Notes under the pieces: model-generated | Seen by the model: the letters and a program-made list of their open reading frames with translations, nothing else | What the model was told of the DNA's origin: nothing | The model's database searches: none | Part shown: in pieces, positions 26,731 through 35,228 of the stretch | Position numbering within the stretch: position 1 is the first letter of the stretch | Layout of the letters: every line of letters starts with the position of its first letter | NCBI GenBank assembly: GCA_000434295.1 | Contig: HF994935.1 | Span: forward strand, 335,680 to 394,725 | Length of the DNA stretch: 59,046 nt | Direction of reading: 5' to 3' | Source: Acetobacter sp. CAG:977 | GTDB taxonomy: Bacteria > Pseudomonadota > Alphaproteobacteria > CAAGCB01 > CAG-977 | Position numbers and translations under genes: made by a program

Positions 26731-28734
26731 ATGTCGATTTTCAAAGCGCCGGGCGGATCCGCCGTTAAATTTATAGGAATATGCCTTTTGACGGCGGGAC
26801 TTGGGGCGTGCAGCGTCGGAACGAAACCGACGACGGTGGCGGAACGTGCGGCGCGATCCGAAGTCGACAAGGCGACTTTGTTTGACGGTCAGGAACCGTT
26901 GCAAGGACCGTTGACCCTGTATGATGCGATTGCCCGTGCGGTAAAGTACAATTCGGAACAGCGCGTTTCCATGATGGAACAGGCGTTGTCGCATGATATT
27001 GCGGATGCGGCGACGACGGATATGCTGCCGTCCATGGCGGCGTCCGGGGGATTTGTATCCCGTTCGGACAGGTTGGCAATATCGGCGCGTTCGGTTCAAA
27101 CGCGGGATCAAAGTCTGGAACCGTCTTTTGTGGAAGACAAGAATGTCGAAAACGCGAATTTGTCCGTTGTTTATAACGTTCTTGATTTCGGTATCAGTTA
27201 TGTGAACGCGAAACAGGCTTCGGACAGGAAATACATTACGGAGGAAATTCGCCGCAAATCGATGCAACGTTTGGTTCACGACGTCAGAACGGCGTTTTGG
27301 AAAGCGGCGGCGGCTCAGCGTATCGAAAAAGATTTGAACATGCTCATTGAATCGGTACGCGAAGAATTGATACGCACAAAGACGGGCGATTTGGAAAATG
27401 CGTCGTTGTCGAAACTTGACGAACAAAAACAGCTTTTAACGGCGTTGCAGGATTTGATGGCGTTGCGCAAAGACACGCTGACGGCAAAGGCGGAATTGGC
27501 GGCTTTGATGAATTTGCCGCCGAACGTTGGATTCGATTTGGCTGTTCCCGCCGACATGGATTCTCAAAAAGTCATTAAAGATTTCGGTACGTCGGACTTG
27601 GAACATTTTGCGTTGCTGAACCGTCCCGAACTTCGTATCGGCGATTATGAAGCGCGCATTATGGAACGCGAAGCCAAGAAGGAATTTTTACGTTATTTCC
27701 CCGGATTGGAATTCGGCGCAGGCGTTAATTATAATTCGAATTCTTTTTTGTATAACCAGCATTGGGCAGATGCCGGGATACGCGTATCGTGGAATTTGAT
27801 GAATTTGTTCACGCGCCCGCAAGCGATTCGTTTGGCGGAAGGCAAAGCGGCGTTGGAACGGGCGAAACGCGTTGCCATGACGATGGCTGTTTTGTCTCAG
27901 GTCAACATTTCGTATTTGCAGTTGAAGCAGTCGGCGGAAAGCTTTGAAGTGACGGCGTCGTTGGATCGCGTGAACGAAGAACTTTGGCAAAAGACGTTTC
28001 CCGGCAACGATGCGACGGCTCAGGAACGGCGCACGGCATTGGTTGAATCGACGAAACGTTTGGTTTCCCGCCTTCAACGCGATTTTGCCTATGCGGAATA
28101 CAAGGACGCGGAAAGCTCTTTGTTTTTGGCGTTGGGCGTAGATCCGTTGCCGCGTTTTTCGACGACGGCTTCGGTGTCGGCGATTGCGCAGACTTTGGAA
28201 GACAACCTTTCCAGAAACGCACCGCAAGGCTTTAAAGAAGTTTCGTATGACGATATTTCGGCGGTTCAAACGGTTACGCAAACGCTGGGTAAAGAACAGC
28301 GGGACAGCATAAAAAGCTGGAAAGGACGTCCTGCGGCATCGTCATCGGCACGTACGGGAGAACCTGTTTTGCTGGTTCCCGAAAAAGCCATGCCTTCGAA
28401 AAAGAAAACGGTAGCGAAAAAAGCCGTTGCCCGCACGTCTTCAAAACCGAAAGGCGCCGCGGCTCGTACGACGGTTCACGGCGGAAACGTCGATAATTTG
28501 AAATTGCTTCAGATTTCGTCGTTTGAGGGGCTTTCGGGGGCTCAACGCTACTGGCAGGAATTGGTGGAAGCCGATGTCATTGTCGGCGCGTACAGTCCGA
28601 TTTACAAAGAAGTGCAGGTTCCGGGCGTCGGAACGCGTTTCAGAACGTTTATTACCGATACGGAAGAAAATTTAAAAGCGCTCTGCCATCGTTTGGCTCC
28701 GCACATCAAATCCTGCCTGATACACGAAAAATAA
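26731..28734 (+). CDS. TolC-family outer-membrane lipoprotein with C-terminal SPOR-like domain
   Basis: The 667-residue protein starts with a lipoprotein signal peptide; the lipobox LGAC gives acylated C27. Residues 58-490 fit the outer-membrane efflux (TolC) fold: LTLYDAIARAVKYN at the start of the first repeat, a long helical region, and a second repeat from about residue 280. A basic low-complexity linker (about 540-589, Lys/Ala/Ser-rich) leads to a final segment, 590-667. That segment reads LQISSFEGLSGAQRYWQEL and later TRFRTFITDTEENLKALC, which looks like a SPOR peptidoglycan-binding domain. No membrane-fusion or RND partner is adjacent. The SPOR call is by pattern only. Confidence 0.75.
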   Translation: MSIFKAPGGSAVKFIGICLLTAGLGACSVGTKPTTVAERAARSEVDKATLFDGQEPLQGPLTLYDAIARAVKYNSEQRVSMMEQALSHDIADAATTDMLPSMAASGGFVSRSDRLAISARSVQTRDQSLEPSFVEDKNVENANLSVVYNVLDFGISYVNAKQASDRKYITEEIRRKSMQRLVHDVRTAFWKAAAAQRIEKDLNMLIESVREELIRTKTGDLENASLSKLDEQKQLLTALQDLMALRKDTLTAKAELAALMNLPPNVGFDLAVPADMDSQKVIKDFGTSDLEHFALLNRPELRIGDYEARIMEREAKKEFLRYFPGLEFGAGVNYNSNSFLYNQHWADAGIRVSWNLMNLFTRPQAIRLAEGKAALERAKRVAMTMAVLSQVNISYLQLKQSAESFEVTASLDRVNEELWQKTFPGNDATAQERRTALVESTKRLVSRLQRDFAYAEYKDAESSLFLALGVDPLPRFSTTASVSAIAQTLEDNLSRNAPQGFKEVSYDDISAVQTVTQTLGKEQRDSIKSWKGRPAASSSARTGEPVLLVPEKAMPSKKKTVAKKAVARTSSKPKGAAARTTVHGGNVDNLKLLQISSFEGLSGAQRYWQELVEADVIVGAYSPIYKEVQVPGVGTRFRTFITDTEENLKALCHRLAPHIKSCLIHEK

Positions 28735-28749
28735 CAGGGCTTAAAAAAA

Positions 28750-30126
28750 ATGGTTGTCAGCGTATTTGACATTTTCAAGGTCGGCGTCGGTCCGTCCAGT
28801 TCGCACACGGTCGGTCCGATGCGGGCGGGCTATATGTTTGTCAGTAAGTTGGAAGAAGAGGGCAAACTGTCGGAGGTCGAACGCATCGCGGTTGATTTTT
28901 ACGGTTCGCTGGCACTGACGGGCAAAGGTCATGCTTCTCATACGGCGGCGATGATGGGATTGTCCGGGATTGAGCCCGATAAAGCGGATCCCGACGTATT
29001 GCAAAACGTTTTGAACGACATCCGTTCCCGTCAGCAAATTCTGTTTTTGGGAAAATATGAACGTCCGTTTATCGAAAAACGGGACATAACGATGCACTAT
29101 AACGAAGTTTTGCCGGGGCATCCGAACGCGATGAAGCTGACGGCGTATTCGGCGGGCGGTGCGGAAATCGCGTCTCAGGCGTATTATTCGATCGGCGGCG
29201 GTTTTGTGGTGACCGAAGAAGAATTGGGCAAACCTGCGGTGACGGGATTGGAACATTGCCCGTATCCGTATGCGAGGGGGGACGAGCTGTTATCGCTTTG
29301 CCGCCGCAATGATTTGTCCGTTTCTGCGTTGACGCTTGAAAACGAAAAGGCGTTACGTTCGGAACGCGAGATTTATGAAAAGCTTCAACATATTCGAGAC
29401 ATAATGGCGGCGTGCATTGACCGCGGTTGCCGACAGCACGGATTGTTGCCCGGCGGATTAAAAGTCCGTCGCCGCGCCGACGAGCTGTATCAAAATTTGT
29501 TGCGCCGTTTTGAACGAAACATATCGGATCCGCTTGATATTATGGATTGGGTGAATTTATGGGCGTTCGCGGTCAGCGAAGAAAACGCGGCGGGCGGCAG
29601 GATCGTAACGGCACCGACGAACGGGGCGGCAGGCGTTGTTCCTGCGGTGTTGCGGTATTATGAACGTTTTTGTCCCCGTGCGTCCCGGACAGGCGTGTAC
29701 AAATTTTTGCTGACGGCGGGTGCGATCGGCAGCCTTTATAAACAGAACGCTTCGATTTCGGGGGCAGAGGTCGGTTGTCAGGGCGAAGTCGGCGTCGCGT
29801 GTTCCATGGCGGCGGCAGGTCTGGCAGAGGCTTTGGACGGGACTCCGGAACAGGTGGAAAACGCTGCCGAAATCGGCATAGAGCATAATTTGGGCTTAAC
29901 GTGCGATCCCGTGGCGGGATTGGTACAGATTCCGTGCATAGAACGCAATGCAATGGCGGCGATGAAAGCCATTAATGCGGCGCGTTTGGCGTTGAGCGGC
30001 GACGGGTTGCATGCGGTTTCGTTGGATCGAGCCATAGAAACGATGCGCCAGACCGGACTGGATATGCAGGATAAGTATAAAGAAACGGCCAAAGGCGGTT
30101 TGGCAGTAAATATGGTGAACTGCTGA
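28750..30126 (+). CDS. sdaA: L-serine ammonia-lyase (iron-sulfur, single chain)
   Basis: The 458-residue enzyme deaminates L-serine to pyruvate and ammonia with a [4Fe-4S] cluster. It has the signature VGPSSSHTVGPMRAG near residue 14 in the beta domain and, in the alpha domain, TAPTNGAAGVVPAVL and LGLTCDPVAGLVQIPCIERNAM, which holds two cluster cysteines. Domain order beta-alpha in one chain matches the gammaproteobacterial type. It follows the TolC-like gene by 15 bases and may be co-transcribed. A terminator-like structure lies about 107 bases downstream. Confidence 0.96.
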   Translation: MVVSVFDIFKVGVGPSSSHTVGPMRAGYMFVSKLEEEGKLSEVERIAVDFYGSLALTGKGHASHTAAMMGLSGIEPDKADPDVLQNVLNDIRSRQQILFLGKYERPFIEKRDITMHYNEVLPGHPNAMKLTAYSAGGAEIASQAYYSIGGGFVVTEEELGKPAVTGLEHCPYPYARGDELLSLCRRNDLSVSALTLENEKALRSEREIYEKLQHIRDIMAACIDRGCRQHGLLPGGLKVRRRADELYQNLLRRFERNISDPLDIMDWVNLWAFAVSEENAAGGRIVTAPTNGAAGVVPAVLRYYERFCPRASRTGVYKFLLTAGAIGSLYKQNASISGAEVGCQGEVGVACSMAAAGLAEALDGTPEQVENAAEIGIEHNLGLTCDPVAGLVQIPCIERNAMAAMKAINAARLALSGDGLHAVSLDRAIETMRQTGLDMQDKYKETAKGGLAVNMVNC

Positions 30127-30232
30127 TTTCGGCGATTCGTCGCCGGAGTGTCGGTTAAGGTCAGCCGGGAATCGTCGGAAACGCGGGAGTTTTCTTTTCG
30201 ACTTTGACTTATTTGTCCGAACGGTTAAAGTA

Positions 30233-30278
30233 AGCGTTAATCTTTTGTAAAGACATTTTTTAAAAGACGCTTTTTTTT
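30233..30278 (+). terminator. Intrinsic terminator downstream of sdaA
   Basis: AGCG (30233-30236) and TCTTTT (30241-30246) pair with AAAAGA (30262-30267) and CGCT (30268-30271), leaving a TTAA bulge and a 15-base loop. An uninterrupted T tract follows. Confidence 0.6.
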
Positions 30279-30356
30279 GATAAAGCCCTGTTCAAAAAAA
30301 TATCCGTAAAAATCAGGGCTTTGTATTTGTCAATCCCCAAAAAAATATTTTTTCAG

Positions 30357-30421
30357 TTGCGAAACGTGTGAGCATCAATATATTGGTGTCCACAACGATA
30401 CAAGACCACAACAGATAGTGT
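30357..30421 (+). promoter_or_regulatory. nrdD promoter with two NrdR-box-like sites
   Basis: Promoter TTGCGA (30357-30362), 16-base spacer, TATATT (30379-30384). Box 1 (30373-30388) has the perfect palindromic core CAATATATTG and covers the -10. Box 2 (30406-30421) has CAACAGATAG plus TGT and matches the 16-base NrdR consensus at 13 positions. The boxes are 33 bases apart, close to three helical turns. NrdR represses ribonucleotide reductase genes in many bacteria; its action here is inferred. Confidence 0.6.
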
Positions 30422-30459
30422 CGTTTTTTAGATTTTGTAAGCAACACGGAGTCAGCCAA

Positions 30460-32526
30460 ATGACGGAAAACACGCCGAAACTGGAAATTGTTTCCAACGG
30501 GGAAGAAGAGAACGGGGGCGACCTGTCCCGCATTGTCAAAAGAGACGGAACGCAGGTTATATTCAATTCCGAAAGGATCAAGTCGGCGATTCGTCGTGCG
30601 GGAGAAGCGACGGGAGAATTTGACGATGACGAAGCCTCTTTGCTGACGAATCAGGTAACAAAAGTGTTGCGCCACCGCTTCGGCAAAGCGAAGGCTCTGC
30701 CGACGATCGAGCAAATTCAAGATGTTGTCGAACAGGTTTTGATTTCGGCGAACTACTATAAAACGGCGCGCGCCTACATTGTGTACCGCGAAAACCGCAA
30801 CAAATCCCGTCAGGACAAAAAGACGCTGGTGGATGTTGCTTCGTCAGTGAACGAATATTTGGAACGCGCGGACTGGCGCGTCAATGCGAACGCGAATCAG
30901 GGATATTCTCTGGGCGGTTTGATATTGAACGTTTCGGGCAAGATTATTGCGAATTATTGGCTTTCGCACGTATATCCGCAAGCGGCGGGCGAAGCGCACA
31001 GAAACGGCGATTTCCATATTCATGATTTGGATATGCTGTCAGGGTATTGCGCTGGCTGGTCGTTGCGTATGTTGCTTCAGGAAGGCTTGAACGGCGTTCC
31101 GGGAAAGGTCGAATCGGGTGCTCCGAAACATTTAAGCAGCGCTTTGGGACAGATGGTTAACTTCTTGGGAACCTTGCAAAACGAATGGGCGGGAGCTCAG
31201 GCATTTTCGTCCGTCGATACGTATTTGGCGCCGTTTATCCGCAAAGACAATATGTCTTATGACCGCGTCCGTCAGGATGTTCAGGAATTTATTTACAATT
31301 TGAACGTTCCTTCGCGTTGGGGCACGCAAACGCCGTTCACGAATCTGACGTTTGACTGGGTTTGCCCCGAAGATTTGAAGAATCAGGTTCCCGTGATTGC
31401 CGGCGAAGAAATGGATTTCTGCTACGGCGATTTGCAGGCGGAAATGGATATGATTAACCGCGCCTATATCGAAGTGATGACCGAAGGCGATGCAAAAGGA
31501 CGTTTGTTCACGTTCCCGATTCCGACTTATAATATTACGCCGGATTTCCCGTGGGAAAGCGAAAACGCGGATCGTTTGTTCGAAATGACGGCGAAATACG
31601 GATTGCCGTACTTCCAGAACTTTATCAATTCAAGCCTGAAGCCGGGACAGGTTCGTTCGATGTGCTGCCGTCTTCAGCTGGATTTGCGCGAACTTTTGGC
31701 ACGCGGCAACGGTTTGTTCGGCTCTGCGGAACAGACGGGGTCGGTCGGCGTCGTAACGATAAACTGTGCGCGTCTGGGGTATTTGTACAAGGGTGACGAA
31801 CCGGCTTTGATGGCGCGTTTGGAAGAATTGATGGAATTGGCGCGCTCGACGCTGGAAATCAAACGCAAGGTCATTCAACGCCATATCGATTCGGGTTTGT
31901 TCCCGTACACGAAACGTTATTTGGGCACATTGCGCAACCATTTCTCGACGATCGGCGTGAATGGTATCAATGAAATGATTCGCAACTTTACGAATGACGA
32001 ACATGACATTACGGATGCGTACGGTCAGGCTTTTGCGAATCGTTTCTTGGAATACATCCGCAACAAGATGGTTGTTTTCCAACAGGAAACGGGCAGCATG
32101 TACAATTTGGAAGCAACTCCTGCGGAAGGCACGACCTATCGTTTGGCAAAAGAAGACCAAAAACGTTACCCCGATATTTTGCAGGCCGGAACGAAAGAAG
32201 CGCCGTATTACACGAACTCGTCGCAGCTGCCGGTCGGCTTTACGGACGATCCGTTCACGGCTTTGAATCTGCAGGAATCTTTACAATCGAAATACACGGG
32301 CGGTACGGTTATGCACCTTTATATGGGTGAACGTATTTCGGATGCCAAGACGTGTCGGACTCTTCTTAAGAGAATTTTAGAGAATTACAGGATACCATAT
32401 GTAACGGTGACACCGACTTTCTCTATTTGTCCCAAACACGGCTACATTTCCGGCGAGCACAAATTCTGCCCGCTGTGCGATGAAGAGCTGATAGCACTTA
32501 AACGCCAGCAAGCCTGTGCCTGTTAA
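30460..32526 (+). CDS. nrdD: Anaerobic (class III) ribonucleotide reductase catalytic chain lacking the glycyl-radical domain
   Basis: The 688-residue protein reduces ribonucleotides to deoxyribonucleotides without oxygen. It has an N-terminal ATP-cone (about residues 18-115; IVKRDGTQVIFNSERIKSAIRRA) and the ten-stranded barrel core with the active-site-type CCRL at residues 402-405. Its zinc region near the end is CPKH (657-660) with CPLC (670-673). It then stops after a CAC tail (686-688) where the family normally continues into a RVxGY glycyl-radical domain. That domain is on the next small gene. The start at 30460 follows CGGAG; a GTG 14 codons upstream lies within the second NrdR-like box and is rejected. 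Confidence 0.93.
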   Translation: MTENTPKLEIVSNGEEENGGDLSRIVKRDGTQVIFNSERIKSAIRRAGEATGEFDDDEASLLTNQVTKVLRHRFGKAKALPTIEQIQDVVEQVLISANYYKTARAYIVYRENRNKSRQDKKTLVDVASSVNEYLERADWRVNANANQGYSLGGLILNVSGKIIANYWLSHVYPQAAGEAHRNGDFHIHDLDMLSGYCAGWSLRMLLQEGLNGVPGKVESGAPKHLSSALGQMVNFLGTLQNEWAGAQAFSSVDTYLAPFIRKDNMSYDRVRQDVQEFIYNLNVPSRWGTQTPFTNLTFDWVCPEDLKNQVPVIAGEEMDFCYGDLQAEMDMINRAYIEVMTEGDAKGRLFTFPIPTYNITPDFPWESENADRLFEMTAKYGLPYFQNFINSSLKPGQVRSMCCRLQLDLRELLARGNGLFGSAEQTGSVGVVTINCARLGYLYKGDEPALMARLEELMELARSTLEIKRKVIQRHIDSGLFPYTKRYLGTLRNHFSTIGVNGINEMIRNFTNDEHDITDAYGQAFANRFLEYIRNKMVVFQQETGSMYNLEATPAEGTTYRLAKEDQKRYPDILQAGTKEAPYYTNSSQLPVGFTDDPFTALNLQESLQSKYTGGTVMHLYMGERISDAKTCRTLLKRILENYRIPYVTVTPTFSICPKHGYISGEHKFCPLCDEELIALKRQQACAC

Positions 32527-32576
32527 TCAGGCTTGATTAAGCAAACGGATTAACTTTTAACAAGTGAGTAGAGAAT

Positions 32577-32768
32577 ATGACGAATCAAGATACAAGAATT
32601 GAACTTTCCGATGCAGAACGCCAACCTTGCGAAGTATGGACGCGGGTTATGGGATATTTTCGTCCGGTGTCCGAATTTAATATCGGTAAAAAGAGCGAAT
32701 ATGCCGAACGCGTTTGCTTTTCGGAAAAGAAAGCTTGCGATAAGTGCTTGGACGTAGCGGCGGAATAA
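32577..32768 (+). CDS. Stand-alone glycyl-radical domain of NrdD
   Basis: The 63-residue protein contains EVWTRVMGYFRPVSEFNIGK followed by SEYAERVCF, the C-terminal glycyl-radical segment of NrdD; the radical-bearing residue would be G26. It lies in a different frame from nrdD, 50 bases after its stop. An in-frame TGA at 32565 precedes its own ATG, so simple read-through or one recent frameshift does not rejoin the parts. A weak GAG-containing ribosome-binding site precedes it, and nrdG starts 7 bases after its stop. Presumably it docks on NrdD in trans and is activated by NrdG, comparable in principle to GrcA/YfiD on pyruvate formate-lyase (analogy). Two further Cys (CDKC motif) sit near its C-terminus. 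Confidence 0.88.
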   Translation: MTNQDTRIELSDAERQPCEVWTRVMGYFRPVSEFNIGKKSEYAERVCFSEKKACDKCLDVAAE

Positions 32769-32775
32769 GGAAGCT

Positions 32776-33471
32776 ATGTCTGTAGTTATCGGCGGCGTCG
32801 AGCCTTTTACAACGGTGGATTTTCCGGGAAGGCTCGCCGCCGTTTTCTTTTGTCTGGGGTGCACGTGGCGGTGCCCGTATTGTCATAATCCGGAATTACA
32901 GCCGTTTTCCGGCATGCCCGTTATAGAATGGGCAAAGATTGTCGAATTTTTGGAATCACGGCGCAAGCTGTTGGACGGCATCGTTTTCAGCGGCGGCGAA
33001 CCGTTATGGCAGGACGGGTTGTTTGATGCGATGAATCAGGTTAAAAGCATGGGCTTTGCCGTCGGGCTTCATACGGCGGGAGCGGACAGCAAACGTTTGG
33101 AAAAGGTATTGCCTTTGGTTGATTGGATCGGCTTTGACATCAAAGTGCCGTTTGAATTTTACGATGAACGGATCCCGAACGCCAAAGGACAGGAGGCTTT
33201 AAAGAGCTTGGAAAAGATTTTGGCGTCGGGCGTTGAGTTTGAAGCCCGAACGACGTTGGATCCTCGTTTGATTTCCGTTCCGGAATTAAGGAAATTGGCT
33301 CAACAAATATCCCGGATGGGGGTAAAGACGTATGCGTTACAGGAATACCGCCCGCATCCGACGCATGAGAACCCGCCCTTAAAAGAAGAAATTTCGGCAT
33401 TTTTTCGCGATAAAGCTTTGCTTTCGGAACTGGATGCTTTATTTTCTAACTTTATCGTGCGCAGAGCATAA
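32776..33471 (+). CDS. nrdG: Anaerobic ribonucleotide reductase activating protein (radical SAM)
   Basis: The 231-residue radical SAM enzyme installs the glycyl radical on the class III reductase. The cluster motif CTWRCPYC is at residues 29-36 (C29, C33, C36), and the SAM-binding FSGGEPLWQ is near 73. It is longer than E. coli NrdG (154 residues) and resembles the larger family often called NrdG2 or PFL-activating-like. It starts 7 bases after the stand-alone glycyl-radical domain gene, which supports joint expression of the three genes. Confidence 0.93.
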   Translation: MSVVIGGVEPFTTVDFPGRLAAVFFCLGCTWRCPYCHNPELQPFSGMPVIEWAKIVEFLESRRKLLDGIVFSGGEPLWQDGLFDAMNQVKSMGFAVGLHTAGADSKRLEKVLPLVDWIGFDIKVPFEFYDERIPNAKGQEALKSLEKILASGVEFEARTTLDPRLISVPELRKLAQQISRMGVKTYALQEYRPHPTHENPPLKEEISAFFRDKALLSELDALFSNFIVRRA

Positions 33472-33495
33472 CCGTTTATATTGGGAACACTTCAT

Positions 33496-35154
33496 ATGTC
33501 GACGATGGCACTTACGATTTTATGTTTGTCTTTGGCCGCTTTTTTCGGGCTGATATTGGGGCATATAAAATTTAAAGGGGTTTCTTTAGGCATCGGCGGA
33601 GTTTTGTTTTCCGGACTGATCGTCGGTCATTATGCCAATTCGCTGGGCTGGGTCTTGAACGAAGATGCTTTGGATTTTATGCGTGAATTCGGGCTGATTT
33701 TGTTTGTTTATATGATCGGAATGCAGGTCGGTCCCGGTTTTTTTGCCGCATTGAAAAGAAACGGACTGCTGTTAAATGCGTTGGCCGTTTTTATCGTTTT
33801 GGGCGGTTCGTTAATTGCCGTTTTATTGTTTAAGACGGCAGGGCTGGATTTGCCGACGGTCTTGGGGTTGTATTCGGGTGCGGTAACGAATACGCCGGCA
33901 CTGGGCGCCGCTCAACAGGTTTTGACGGATATGAACATTGCGGGAGCCAGCTACGACGTGGATTGGACGGGGATGGCATATGCAATGGCGTATCCGTTGG
34001 GTATCGGCGGAATATTGCTGACGATTGTTTTAATACGTTTTGCTTTAAAGATTGACTTGGCTCAAGAAATTGAGCGTTACGAAGATCAAAAAGAACAGCA
34101 TCGTCCGGAAGTCGCCGGCATAGATTTAATTGTCGGGAACCAAGACTGCCAAGGTGTCGAAATCGGTCGGTTTTCGGAAATTTTTCATCAGGGCGTCGTC
34201 GTGTCCCGCATGAAGCGCGACGGCAAATTTATCGTGCCGCATTTGAAAACGAAGCTTCAGGTCGGCGATGTTTTGCACTTGGTCGGTCCCGTCAGCTATT
34301 TTTCGACGTTGCAAGAGCTGTTTCGCGCGGAGGAAGCCGATAATCTGATTATAGACAGTGCGGCTGAAATCAATGCGCACAAATTGTTGGTAACGAATCC
34401 CGCTTTGTTGGGGGCGCCGTTGGACGTGATTTCGGGGCGCGAGGGCAGGGATTGGGTTATTTCCCGCGCAACCCGCAACGGACGTTCGTTCCCCGCGACG
34501 CCTGATTTCAAATTGGCGTTCGGAGACGAAGTTACGGCAGTTTCACGTCCGTCGGATATTTTACCGTTAGTTCGTTTGTTGGGAAATGACAGACACGAAT
34601 TGGAAAAGATTCGTTTGATACCGATGTTTTTGGGTATTGCCTTGGGCGTTTTGCTGGGATCGCTTTCTTTCTTTATTTCGGGAGTCAGCGTGCCGCTTCG
34701 TTTGGGGTTGGCAGGCGGTCCCTTGGTCGTTTCTTTGATATTGGCGGCTAAAGGATATATCGGCAAAATGATTTTTTATATGCCTTATCCCGCGTCTACG
34801 GCGTTAAGGGAATTCGGCATCGTTATGTTTTTGTCGGTTGTCGGCATTACTTCCGGAGCACAGTTTTTTGCATTGTTGTCCCAAGGCAACGGTTTGATGC
34901 TGATCGGCTACGGTTTTTTGATAACGTTTATTCCTTTGATATTGGCGGCGCTGATCGGGCGTTGCGTATTCGGCATAAATTATTTGACGCTTAGCGGGAT
35001 GCTGGCAGGAACGATGACGGATCCTCCCGCTTTGGCGTTTGCGAACGAAATGTCGGGGTCTGATGCGGCTTCGGTCGGTTATGCGACGGTTTATCCTTTG
35101 TCAATGTGCTTGAGAATATTGGCTCCGCAGGTAATGGCGCTGATGCTTTTTTAG
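33496..35154 (+). CDS. yidE: YidE/AspT-type putative transporter with two RCK_C domains
   Basis: The 552-residue membrane protein closely follows E. coli YidE in layout. About five N-terminal segments carry GLILFVYMIGMQVGPGFF and GAVTNTPALGAAQQ, two cytosolic RCK_C/TrkA_C domains follow at about residues 200-370, and a second membrane half has LREFGIVMFLSVVGI and GTMTDPPALAFANE. The duplicated membrane halves are those of the aspartate:alanine exchanger family; the substrate of YidE-type members is not known. The ATG at 33496 behind GGGA is preferred over a TTG five codons upstream. Confidence 0.9.
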   Translation: MSTMALTILCLSLAAFFGLILGHIKFKGVSLGIGGVLFSGLIVGHYANSLGWVLNEDALDFMREFGLILFVYMIGMQVGPGFFAALKRNGLLLNALAVFIVLGGSLIAVLLFKTAGLDLPTVLGLYSGAVTNTPALGAAQQVLTDMNIAGASYDVDWTGMAYAMAYPLGIGGILLTIVLIRFALKIDLAQEIERYEDQKEQHRPEVAGIDLIVGNQDCQGVEIGRFSEIFHQGVVVSRMKRDGKFIVPHLKTKLQVGDVLHLVGPVSYFSTLQELFRAEEADNLIIDSAAEINAHKLLVTNPALLGAPLDVISGREGRDWVISRATRNGRSFPATPDFKLAFGDEVTAVSRPSDILPLVRLLGNDRHELEKIRLIPMFLGIALGVLLGSLSFFISGVSVPLRLGLAGGPLVVSLILAAKGYIGKMIFYMPYPASTALREFGIVMFLSVVGITSGAQFFALLSQGNGLMLIGYGFLITFIPLILAALIGRCVFGINYLTLSGMLAGTMTDPPALAFANEMSGSDAASVGYATVYPLSMCLRILAPQVMALMLF

Positions 35155-35163
35155 AAAAAAATA

Positions 35164-35191
35164 TAGACAAAATCTAAAAAAGGCGTATCTT
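35164..35191 (+). promoter_or_regulatory. Candidate promoter of the 115-residue orphan gene
   Basis: TAGACA (35164-35169), a 16-base spacer and TATCTT (35186-35191), 37 bases before the start codon. Confidence 0.45.
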
Positions 35192-35228
35192 AAAAATATG
35201 GTTTTCCATAAAGCGGAAGGATAAAACG

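Larger units (their letters stand above)
30127..30459 (+). other. Non-coding region between sdaA and nrdD
   Basis: No gene is seen in these 333 bases. They hold a CGGCGA-TTCG-TCGCCG hairpin (30131-30146) without a T tract, a T-rich terminator (30233-30278), a long-loop inverted repeat (AAAGCCCTG 30282-30290 / CAGGGCTTT 30314-30322), and the nrdD promoter with two NrdR-like boxes (30357-30421). A second promoter-like pair, TTGACT-N16-TAAAGT (30204-30231), points straight into the terminator and is doubtful. Confidence 0.7.

Noticed and set aside
30204..30231. Promoter TTGACT-N16-TAAAGT after sdaA
   Set aside because: Transcripts would start inside a terminator hairpin; possibly chance in AT-rich sequence.
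30225..30240. CtrA-like site TTAA-N8-TTAA
   Set aside because: The spacing is one base too long for the TTAA-N7-TTAA consensus and it lies within a terminator, not at a promoter.
30279..30459. FNR box (TTGAT-N4-ATCAA) for the anaerobic reductase
   Set aside because: None with acceptable match was found on either strand.
32450..32600. nrdD as a pseudogene broken by one frameshift
   Set aside because: Several stops separate the parts (TAA at 32524 in the nrdD frame, TGA at 32565 in the other), the second part has its own start codon, and both parts are intact in sequence pattern.
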